Positions 43,701 through 51,705 of a stretch of DNA of 64,000 nt are shown piece after piece. Each line of letters begins with the position of its first letter. The stretch's first letter is position 1. A program made the position numbers and the translations under genes. This stretch comes from Fibrobacter sp. (GTDB lineage Bacteria; Fibrobacterota; Fibrobacteria; Fibrobacterales; Fibrobacteraceae): NCBI GenBank assembly GCA_017475045.1, contig JAFVGH010000068.1:62001-126000 (forward strand), written 5' to 3'. The notes under the pieces were generated by a model. It ran no database searches, was not told the DNA's origin, and saw only the letters and a list, made by a program, of their open reading frames with translations.

Positions 43701-43888
43701 AGAGGTCTTGGGGAACACCCTTTCCCCGTTTTTTTCAGTTTCTGCCCCATAATTGGCGTTTTTAGCGTAAAAAAGCCCCTTAAAAACGTTTAAAACCGCT
43801 TTTTCTAAAAAAAATATATACATACATAAATGTTTTTATGTAAATTACAAGGACAGGCCGTAAAAAGCCGTTTACCCTTGGAGATATT

Positions 43889-46798
43889 ATGAGCTTACTG
43901 GATGCATTTAAACCGAAATGGCAGAATTCCAACCCCGACAGACGCATCGAAGCAATCGAGGAGATGGGACCTTCCAATCAGGACACCTTTGAAAGAATCG
44001 CCCTGTACGACGAAGACGCAAGCGTACGTACCGCAGCCATCAAAAAGTTAACGGTCATTTCCGCCCTCGCGCAAATTTCAAAGAACGACAAAGACGCCCA
44101 CGTCCGCCGACTGGCCGAATCCCGTTATTTCGATGAAATTGTCCGTAAGCTCAAGGAACTCCGCGCAGTCTCCCCCGAAGCCCTGCGTTTCATTAGCGAA
44201 CTGAAAGACACCCGCTACGCCGAAGACCTGATCAAGAACCTGCCCTCTGCAGAACTCCGACTGGAATTGGTGAAACAAATCAGCAAGGCAAACCTGCTGG
44301 CCTTGGCCGCCACCAAGGATACCGTCGAGAAAGTCGCCATGGAAGCCGTAGGCAAGCTTTCTTCAGAGTCCCTGTTGCAAGACGTGGCCAAGTCTTCCAA
44401 GCACACCTCTGTCCGTAAAGTCGCCGCCGACAAGATCAAGGCCATGCAAGAGGCCGCTGACGGAGGAAAGCGCGCCCAGATGCTTCTTATGAGCAAGAGG
44501 GAAGCCCTCATCCAGCAGGCACACCACCTGGCCGCCCAGAAGGACCCCATTTCTGTCAAGTCCCAGTTCAAGGACCTGATGGAAGAAGCGGCCGCCCTAG
44601 GCATGGGCCCGGCCCAAGCAACTTTAGACGGCATCTATGCCAGCTTCAACAAGTTCTGTGACGAAGCCGATGCCGCCCGTATCGCCGCCGAGAAGGCCGA
44701 AGCCGAAAAGCAAGCTCTGGTCGCCCACCTGATGGAGACCTTTGCAGAATTGGAAAACCTTGTTAACGAGAACAAGGTCCAGGAATGTGCAGAACGTGTC
44801 GACCAGATCATCAATGAATGGAACGACAACAAGTCCAAGATGACACCTGACGCCATTCGCAAATTCAATCAGGTATTCTTCAAGGTACAAGACCTGAAGA
44901 AAAAAGAAGCGGCCACCGAAGAAAGCGCCCCTGCCGAAGCAAAGGAATCTAGCCGCAGAGAAATGCTGGACCAGCTGCAGGCTCTCGCAGACACAGAAAC
45001 CACAGAAACTACATCCAAACATCTGCACGGTATTGTGCGGGAATGGGAAAAGCTTCCCCTGCTGGAAGGCGATGACCCGGAACTGCAGGAATACAACACT
45101 CTCCGCAGCAAACTGGGCGAAAAGATTGCAGCCTTCAACGCCTCGGCTCAGGAACGCTTTGAAAAGAATTCCGAGAAACTCAAGGCTATTATCGAGCGCG
45201 TCAAGGGTTTCAACGAAAACGAGGATTTCAAGGAACTGAGTCTCAAGCTCAGAAACGCCTACCAGGAATGGAAAGACATCGTAGGCGACCAAAAATTCAA
45301 GTACCACGACTTGTGGCTGGAATACAAATCCGCTACGGAACGATTCCAGGAAATGCGCCAATGGCAGTCTTGGCACAACGAGAACGACAGGGCCTCCATC
45401 CTTGAAGAGCTGGAGAACCTTGCCAATGAACCCGGTAGCCAGGATGTTCTGGACAAGCTCAAGAACCTTTCTAACAAGTGGAAAAATATCGGTCCCATCT
45501 CGCCTACCAAGTTTGCCGAGTTCAAGGACAAATTCCAGGGCCTGTTCGAGAAAATCAAGGAAAACTGCGCTCCCTTTATCGAGGAACGCCTGGCCCAGAG
45601 GCAAAAGAATCTGGAAGAAAAGGAAGCCCTATGCCAGAAGGCCGAAGATCTCCTGAACAACGCCGAGATTTTCTGGAAGGACAAGTTCAAGACCATGCAG
45701 GAAATCCAGGAATCCTGGAAAAACATCGGCATGGTTCCCAAAGAAAGCCTGACCGCCCTGATGGAGCGTTTCAAGAAGATTACGGGCGAGTTCTACGCCA
45801 AGCACAAGGAAATCCTGAAGCAAGAGGACAAGACCCGCGAAGACAACTACGAACGCAAGCTGAAGCTCTGTGAAGAAGCCGAAGCCCTGAAGGAATCTAC
45901 CGACTGGAACGCCACTTCCGGCAAGCTCAAGCAGCTGCAAGAATCCTGGAAATCCATCGGACCTGTTCCCAAGAGCAAGTCCGAAGAAATCTGGGCTCGC
46001 TTCCGCACAGCCTGCGACGCCTTCTTCGAAAAGAAGCGTGGCCATTTCGAAGAGATGGACGCCTCCAAGCAAGAGAACCTGAAGAAGAAAGAAGAACTCT
46101 GTGCAAAGCTTGAGGCCCTGGATCTGTCCACGATTTCCCAAGAGGTAATCGACACAGTGAAGGGTCTAGAAGCCGAATGGAAAGAAATCGGCATGGTTCC
46201 CAAAGAAGCCATCGAGACCATCAACGGCCGCTTCGGGAATTTCGTCAACCAGTTTGTGGACAAATACGCCCAGGTGAACGAAGAAGTCAAGAAGCAAGTC
46301 GCCGGCATCAAGGCCAAGAAGCAGGAAATGATCGAGAAGGTGAAACAGTTCGCCGAAAGCGCTGGCAGCAACCAGCTGGCAGACGCCGTCCGTGACCTGC
46401 AGAAGGAATGGCGAGAGCTGGGATCTTGTGGCATGGAAGAAGCCGCGCTGCAGAAGGACTTCCGCGAGACCTGCGACGACTTCTTTACCCGCAGACGCGA
46501 CCAGCTGGACATTCAGGAACAGGCAAGGCAGAACAACCTTCAAAAGAAGATTCTGCTGTGCGAACAAGCTGAAGACCTGCTGACGGACTTGAACGAACAA
46601 ACTGTAGGTGGCGCCATGAACAAGGTGAAGCACCTGCGTCGCCTCTGGAAAGAGGTGGGTGCCGTTCCCCGCAGCGAATCCGACAAGGTGTGGAAACGTT
46701 TCAATTCCGCCTGCGACCAGGTATTTGCCTTCGGCCGTAAGGACGAACCTATGTCCGAAGAAACGCCCAGCGCACCTTCTTCTGAAGAACAGGCCTGA
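43889..46798 (+). CDS. Large HEAT-repeat/DUF349 protein
   Basis: 969 aa. Residues about 15-190 are HEAT-type repeats (FERIALYDEDASVRTAAIKK, SKNDKDAHVRRLAESR). Most of the rest is DUF349 repeats, at least six, each with a SW.. IG.VP or EWKEIG segment (QESWKNIGMVPKESLTALME, QESWKSIGPVPKSKSEEIWA, LEAEWKEIGMVPKEAIETIN). No membrane segment or enzyme motif. Function of DUF349 is not known; the long charged helices suggest a scaffold or nucleic-acid contact. ATG at 43889 with GGAG before it. The stop overlaps the next ATG by one base. Confidence 0.8.
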   Translation: MSLLDAFKPKWQNSNPDRRIEAIEEMGPSNQDTFERIALYDEDASVRTAAIKKLTVISALAQISKNDKDAHVRRLAESRYFDEIVRKLKELRAVSPEALRFISELKDTRYAEDLIKNLPSAELRLELVKQISKANLLALAATKDTVEKVAMEAVGKLSSESLLQDVAKSSKHTSVRKVAADKIKAMQEAADGGKRAQMLLMSKREALIQQAHHLAAQKDPISVKSQFKDLMEEAAALGMGPAQATLDGIYASFNKFCDEADAARIAAEKAEAEKQALVAHLMETFAELENLVNENKVQECAERVDQIINEWNDNKSKMTPDAIRKFNQVFFKVQDLKKKEAATEESAPAEAKESSRREMLDQLQALADTETTETTSKHLHGIVREWEKLPLLEGDDPELQEYNTLRSKLGEKIAAFNASAQERFEKNSEKLKAIIERVKGFNENEDFKELSLKLRNAYQEWKDIVGDQKFKYHDLWLEYKSATERFQEMRQWQSWHNENDRASILEELENLANEPGSQDVLDKLKNLSNKWKNIGPISPTKFAEFKDKFQGLFEKIKENCAPFIEERLAQRQKNLEEKEALCQKAEDLLNNAEIFWKDKFKTMQEIQESWKNIGMVPKESLTALMERFKKITGEFYAKHKEILKQEDKTREDNYERKLKLCEEAEALKESTDWNATSGKLKQLQESWKSIGPVPKSKSEEIWARFRTACDAFFEKKRGHFEEMDASKQENLKKKEELCAKLEALDLSTISQEVIDTVKGLEAEWKEIGMVPKEAIETINGRFGNFVNQFVDKYAQVNEEVKKQVAGIKAKKQEMIEKVKQFAESAGSNQLADAVRDLQKEWRELGSCGMEEAALQKDFRETCDDFFTRRRDQLDIQEQARQNNLQKKILLCEQAEDLLTDLNEQTVGGAMNKVKHLRRLWKEVGAVPRSESDKVWKRFNSACDQVFAFGRKDEPMSEETPSAPSSEEQA

Positions 46799-47757
46799 TG
46801 TACCCCCCGTGGACATCGGTTGAAGACGCTGCCCGTCTGTTACAAGACGGACAGGTCGTTGCTATACCTACAGAAACCGTTTACGGCCTGGCAGGCAATG
46901 CCTATAACCCGGAGGCGCTGGCCAAGATTTTTGCGGCCAAGGAACGCCCTACCTTCGACCCCCTGATTGTCCATATAGCCGACATCGCTCAGTTGCAGGA
47001 TATCGCCCAAGACATTCCCGATGCAGCCTACCGACTAGCCGAAGCCTACTGGCCGGGCCCCATGACGCTGGTGCTCCCCAAGAAGGACTGCATTCCGGAC
47101 CTGTGCACCAGCGGATTGCCGTCGGTGGCGGTGCGTTTCCCGTCGCACCCCATTGCCCAAGAAATTATCAAGAAATCGGGTCTGCCTCTTGCAGCCCCCA
47201 GTGCAAACCTGTTCAAGCATGTAAGCCCCACTACGGCTATGCATGTGGCCGAACAGCTGAGCGAACGCATTGCGGGCATTGTAGACGGAGGCCCCTGCCA
47301 GGTAGGCGTGGAAAGCGCCATTGTCTCCCTGCTTGGAGCGATTCCCACCATCCTAAGGCCAGGAGCCATTACCGCCGAAATGGTGGAGAATGTTCTCGGC
47401 AAAGTCAAGCTTGGCATTTCCAGTTCCAAGCCGGGCAAGCCCATGACGGCGCCAGGGCAGTGCGACACCCACTACAGACCGCAGGTACCGCTATATTATG
47501 GGCCAATAAAAAAAGACTACAAGTTGCCGACCCGAACCGTGAGAATTGCATTCGGGACGACAGAAGGTCCGATTCCAGCAACTGTTAATTTGTCTAAAAC
47601 TGGCGACCTGGTGGAAGCCACCGCCAAGCTATACGCCCTGATGCACGAACTGGACAGGCCTGAATACGACCTGATTCTGGTGGACCCTATTCCGGACACG
47701 GGACTGGGGATGGCGCTGAATGACAGGCTGCGGCGCGCGAGTATCAAGAAGTTTTAG
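46798..47757 (+). CDS. Threonylcarbamoyl-AMP synthase (TsaC/Sua5)
   Basis: First step of the t6A tRNA modification: makes threonylcarbamoyl-AMP from threonine, bicarbonate and ATP. VVAIPTETVYGLAGNAYNPE, FAAKERPTFDPLIVHI, YWPGPMTLVLPKK, VAVRFPSHPIAQEII and PLAAPSANLFKHVSPTTAMH are standard; SPGQCDTHYRP-like (APGQCDTHYRPQVP) marks the linker to the extra Sua5 domain. At 319 aa it is the long Sua5 form. Translationally coupled to the DUF349 gene. Confidence 0.92.
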   Translation: MYPPWTSVEDAARLLQDGQVVAIPTETVYGLAGNAYNPEALAKIFAAKERPTFDPLIVHIADIAQLQDIAQDIPDAAYRLAEAYWPGPMTLVLPKKDCIPDLCTSGLPSVAVRFPSHPIAQEIIKKSGLPLAAPSANLFKHVSPTTAMHVAEQLSERIAGIVDGGPCQVGVESAIVSLLGAIPTILRPGAITAEMVENVLGKVKLGISSSKPGKPMTAPGQCDTHYRPQVPLYYGPIKKDYKLPTRTVRIAFGTTEGPIPATVNLSKTGDLVEATAKLYALMHELDRPEYDLILVDPIPDTGLGMALNDRLRRASIKKF

Positions 47758-47786
47758 TAAAGCACATGGATCCTCGCCGGAGTTTA

Positions 47787-47806
47787 CCCTGAGCGAAGTC
47801 GAAGGG
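47787..47806. repeat. Imperfect palindrome CCCTGAGCGAAGTCGAAGGG
   Basis: A repeat of the type found in many bacterial genomes between genes. TCGAAGATGACGTGG follows at 47811-47825 and again at about 47876-47890, so the 47758-47890 gap holds repeat debris and no gene. Confidence 0.6.
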
Positions 47807-47898
47807 CGTCGAAGATGACGTGGAGAGGCAAATGCGCATTCTCTCTCGTCTCTATCGCTACACTCCTGAGTTGATCGAAGATGACGTGGGGAAAAGCA

Positions 47899-47925
47899 AA
47901 GGGCCTCGGTAAATACCGAAGCCCT
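47899..47925 (-). terminator. Rho-independent terminator of the DUF3332 gene
   Basis: Minus strand: AAGGGCTTCGGTA, loop, TACCGAGGCCCTT with one mismatch, then TGCTTTT. It lies 25 bases past the stop at 47950. Confidence 0.75.
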
Positions 47926-47949
47926 TCGTTGTAATCTCAAGTAGTAGAA

Positions 47950-48387
47950 TTACTTTTCGATTTCGTACTGAGCAACCAGGTTGCCTTCAGCGTCAAGAGC
48001 GCGGACAACGTTTTCGTCGCGCTGGAGAGTGAGGTTAGCCTTTTCGCCGTTAGCAGCGGTCACTTCCACAGAGAGAGTACCGTCAGCATTCTTGACAGCG
48101 GCGATGGAGTTGCCCTGGTCATCCTTCTCGAAGTAGGAATCGCCAGAAGCGAGAGGGTTGGAGCCAGTCCAGAATTCGATGGTATTCAGCACAAGACCGT
48201 CCACGAGGAACAGGCAGATGCCGTACACCGGCAACCAGAACAGGATGAAGTGAACGATGGAGTTAATCCACTTGTCACCAAGGGTTCCGTTCCAATCGTG
48301 AAGCTTGTTGAAGCAAGCGTTCTTGCCATAGCAGCCGGAAAGAACGATCATGCCTGCGCAGAGAAGGGTAACAATACCTTTTTTCAT
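47950..48387 (-). CDS. DUF3332 lipoprotein
   Basis: 145 aa. Lipoprotein signal MKKGIVTLLCAGMIVLSGC, then FNKLHDWNGTLGDKWINSIV, a hydrophobic segment FILFWLPVYGICLFLVDGLV and LNTIEFWTGSNPL, which is the DUF3332 pattern seen in many gut bacteria. Function unknown. AAGGAG lies ten bases before the ATG. Codons are strongly selected (few rare codons), suggesting good expression. Confidence 0.85.
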   Translation of the reverse strand: MKKGIVTLLCAGMIVLSGCYGKNACFNKLHDWNGTLGDKWINSIVHFILFWLPVYGICLFLVDGLVLNTIEFWTGSNPLASGDSYFEKDDQGNSIAAVKNADGTLSVEVTAANGEKANLTLQRDENVVRALDAEGNLVAQYEIEK

Positions 48388-48612
48388 TGTTTTTTACTCC
48401 TTAAGGATTGAGTTTATCGTATTACGACGAAAAAAATATAACTAAAAGGGGGTAATTTTGGCTATACACATTAAAAAGGACTTATTTTTTTGATAAGGCT
48501 CACACATAGCTTAATATACGCATTTTATGCGTGGAATCGTAGGTCGTGTCCTCACCCCTATTGACCACATGCCACGGACTTCGTCATTTAATTAAATTCA
48601 ATAAAAAACGAC

Positions 48613-50343
48613 ATGAAAGAAGCTAGAGCCGTAAAGTTTTCCCAAAGCACCATATTCAAGAGCCTATTGCTCCTGATTCTTTCTACGGCGTTGATAGCCA
48701 CTATCAGTATCTTTTTCTTTGCCAGGGGCCAAATTAACACCCTGATTAGCTGGAGTAGCAACAACAACCGAGCCCAACTGCGGCAGATGGTCATCGCCGC
48801 AAACAACGAAATCCGCCTTTTCGCAAACCGCATTATCTTCTTGACCCATACAACCGAAATCCAGAGCCTAGACTCCGCCACAGCCGGGGCCTACCTGAAC
48901 AGCGACAATATCGCCTCCCTTTTTAACAACGACGAAACAATTAACCTCTATGACGACGCAAATCACCTGATCTGCGAAAGGGAAAACGACTTCGCCGACG
49001 AAGAAGTCCATCTCCATACCGACATCACAAAGATACCCAAGCACAATTCCTACTTTGGCCCCTGGTGCATCGATGACGAACATTCCATGCCGACCCGCAT
49101 ATTCGCATCAGAAGTCGTCAAGGACGGGAACAACCACGGCATCCTGCTTGCGAACTTTTCTTTTTCACGTCTAGAAAAATACTTTGCCGACTGCAAGGTG
49201 GGGAAAAACGGATTCGTAATAGCCATCTCTGAAAAAGGCGAGATTCTGTACCTTCCCAGTTTCAAGGAAACGGGACGAAAACTGATGAAAATCACGGACC
49301 TAGGCTTTGATCACTTTGATCCGCAAAGGTACGAAGTTCCAACGCCTTCCTTTGTCAAGCTCAAAAGTGGCAAGGAATACCTGGTCAACTATGAATACAG
49401 CCACCTTTTCCACTTTGGACTGCTTACACTACAACCCAGAAAAGAAATCGAGGACATGGCTTCGGCCATTAAAAAGTCCAGTCTGCTGTTCCTCATAGGC
49501 ACATGCATTGTCACTTGCCTTATCTCGCTATGGATGTTCCTCATTTTAGGGAAGCCCCTGAACAAGCTGATTGGGCACATGAAAAAGATTACCAACGGCA
49601 ATCTTGACGTTCCCGAAATTCGGTTCGGTGGACGCAATAACGAAGTGGGACAGCTTTCCAAGGCATTCAACATAATGTACGGCACCATCAGACGCCAGTT
49701 CAAGGAACTGCAATCCCATAGGGAAATCCTGGAACAGGAAGTTAACGAACGAACGCAGGAATTGGAAGAAGCCAACAAGAAACTACGCATCATGTCCCGT
49801 ACGGACGAACTGACAGAGCTTCCCAACCGTCGAAGCATTCACGAGTGTATCGAAAACGAGATTAGCCGCATTTCCAGGACACGCAAGCCCCTGTGTTTTG
49901 TCTTTATCGACATTGACCATTTCAAGAAGATCAACGATACTTACGGGCATTCCTGTGGCGACGAGGTGCTGAAATCCGTAGCCAAAACCATACGCGGACT
50001 CTTGCGGAATTATGACATCGTGGGCAGGTACGGCGGCGAGGAATTTCTGGTTCTGCTCCCCGAGACAGACCTGGATGGAGCCACCATAGTGGCAGAGAGG
50101 TTCCGAGAACAGGTAGAGGAACAGTCCATCAAGTATGCCGACTACCTCATCAATGTCACCATCACGCTGGGCGTTTCCAAATATGACGGACGTCTCGGTG
50201 CCGACCGCAGCATTCAAATGGCCGACAAAGCCCTTTACGAAGGCAAGGAAGCCGGCAGGAACAGGGTTGTGGTCTGGACCCCGGACAGGACATCCGAAGA
50301 AGATTACCGAGCCGCAGCCATAGAAATGGCCCGGCATAGATAA
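48613..50343 (+). CDS. Membrane diguanylate cyclase (dCache-HAMP-GGDEF)
   Basis: Makes cyclic di-GMP. Two membrane helices (about 15-38 and 290-312) flank a periplasmic Cache-like sensor; a HAMP segment (PLNKLIGHMKKITNGNLDVP) and coiled coil lead to the GGDEF domain. The active site is GGEEF at about 474-478, with the RxxD product-inhibition site (RNYD) five residues before. FIDIDHFKKINDTYGHSCGD is intact. 576 aa. No clear ribosome site before the ATG; a 22-codon frame (48527-48595) lies just upstream. Convergent with the metzincin gene one base away. Confidence 0.92.
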   Translation: MKEARAVKFSQSTIFKSLLLLILSTALIATISIFFFARGQINTLISWSSNNNRAQLRQMVIAANNEIRLFANRIIFLTHTTEIQSLDSATAGAYLNSDNIASLFNNDETINLYDDANHLICERENDFADEEVHLHTDITKIPKHNSYFGPWCIDDEHSMPTRIFASEVVKDGNNHGILLANFSFSRLEKYFADCKVGKNGFVIAISEKGEILYLPSFKETGRKLMKITDLGFDHFDPQRYEVPTPSFVKLKSGKEYLVNYEYSHLFHFGLLTLQPRKEIEDMASAIKKSSLLFLIGTCIVTCLISLWMFLILGKPLNKLIGHMKKITNGNLDVPEIRFGGRNNEVGQLSKAFNIMYGTIRRQFKELQSHREILEQEVNERTQELEEANKKLRIMSRTDELTELPNRRSIHECIENEISRISRTRKPLCFVFIDIDHFKKINDTYGHSCGDEVLKSVAKTIRGLLRNYDIVGRYGGEEFLVLLPETDLDGATIVAERFREQVEEQSIKYADYLINVTITLGVSKYDGRLGADRSIQMADKALYEGKEAGRNRVVVWTPDRTSEEDYRAAAIEMARHR

Positions 50344-50344
50344 G

Positions 50345-51664
50345 TTAATGAGGAATAAGCATTAAGTTTCGCTTTAGAAGCTTTAACTGCTGACCTGAAA
50401 AAGATTTCATTGTCTTTTCCGAGCTCACAGGAAACATAACCAGGTAGCCATCTGGGCAATCATCCGGATTGAACGCTATACTATAGCCAGCGGCATCCAT
50501 CATTTTATACGCTCGGTTCGGAACATAATAGTCCCGTGCACCCGTCGACTCGCCCTTCTTGTACAATCCGCTTCTCAAAAGTTCAGGACAAGAAGGCGTG
50601 TCCTCAAGGCCATCTTCCAAAATGGACAGGTCATGATAACCTTCTAGATCAGCCCAGGTGGATGTGGTGTGGCGAAGTCCAAAAAAATGTCCCGTTTCGT
50701 GAACTGCAATTTTTACAATTTCCGCTGCGGCAAGGGGGCGTTCTCCCGAAGCAGACAGCGCGTGGCTCCCAACAACCACCGTACTACCCATGCCCCCAAC
50801 GAGATTCGCGGCAAAGAGACCTGCAAAGCCGAGAACATTCAATTCTTCAATGCGATGTACAAGAACTATATCCAAGGCAGATTCCACGCCCTTTGCAGGC
50901 CAATTTCCCAGTTCGGACAAGCTCATATCCTGTGAAGAAACCCCTGCATGCCAATGTTTATCCGATGGGTAATTCTGTCCAAGGGTCGGGTGATTTTCAG
51001 CCCGATTGACATAAATGGTATCAATAACAAAGGTCGAGTAATTTTCCCTGAACGCCCGAACTAGAAGTCTTGCAAGGCTATCCATAGAGGGAGCGCCTTC
51101 GATAGACTCTATAAGCCCCACCGATATCAGGTTCAAGGACAACGTGTCGGAATAAATTCCATCTCCTTCAAATTGGACATTAGGAGTCCGTCCCTTGTAA
51201 TAGTCATCGTCTTCAACCAAAGTAAGCATCCACTCAGACCGCTGATTTTCCTCGCAAACAAAGGAAAAGACATACCGTCCGCCAGAGATTTGTGGCTTTA
51301 GCGTCTCTATTTTGGACATTCCATACTTTCCATTTGGGGTCGGGTAAACGCGGAATAATTGCATTTTCGGAGCCTCGTGGGTGGAATCAACCCCGAACGA
51401 AAGCTTATAATGCCCGCCTGGATGAACAACCATCATAATACCCGTAGAAAGATGAGCATCAACGGAATCTCCCAGCGCCAGGTCATTGGGAAAAATGGCA
51501 AAAAGGTCTTCGTCCCTAGGGTAAACGATCTTTTCCGGGTCAGATGGTTCGGAACAACCATCCAAGGAAAAAAGAAAGATGAAAAAAATGAACAGGGGCC
51601 AGGCTTTTTTTGCAACAAAAAAGCGTCTTATACAAAGAGGAGCAAAAAAAGTATGCCGAGCCAT
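50345..51664 (-). CDS. Metzincin-type zinc protease, lipoprotein
   Basis: Signal sequence ends FSLDGC, a lipid-attachment cysteine. The zinc motif HETGHFFGLRH (about residue 325-335) fits HExxHxxGxxH of metzincins, and YKMMDAAG may be the Met-turn. The region before (LVRAFRENYSTFVIDTIYVN, LNVLGFAGLFAANLVGGMGS) has no familiar family. Substrate unknown, at the cell surface or periplasm. ATG 51664 is chosen over TTG 51670. Confidence 0.8.
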   Translation of the reverse strand: MARHTFFAPLCIRRFFVAKKAWPLFIFFIFLFSLDGCSEPSDPEKIVYPRDEDLFAIFPNDLALGDSVDAHLSTGIMMVVHPGGHYKLSFGVDSTHEAPKMQLFRVYPTPNGKYGMSKIETLKPQISGGRYVFSFVCEENQRSEWMLTLVEDDDYYKGRTPNVQFEGDGIYSDTLSLNLISVGLIESIEGAPSMDSLARLLVRAFRENYSTFVIDTIYVNRAENHPTLGQNYPSDKHWHAGVSSQDMSLSELGNWPAKGVESALDIVLVHRIEELNVLGFAGLFAANLVGGMGSTVVVGSHALSASGERPLAAAEIVKIAVHETGHFFGLRHTTSTWADLEGYHDLSILEDGLEDTPSCPELLRSGLYKKGESTGARDYYVPNRAYKMMDAAGYSIAFNPDDCPDGYLVMFPVSSEKTMKSFSGQQLKLLKRNLMLIPH

Positions 51665-51705
51665 GCCCAAAAGTTACAAAAACAAGCCCCACAGGATTAC
51701 ACAAG

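Noticed and set aside
51610-51705. Longer N-terminus of ComEC
   Set aside because: It crosses the divergent lipoprotein start; the ATG at 51706 has a ribosome site.
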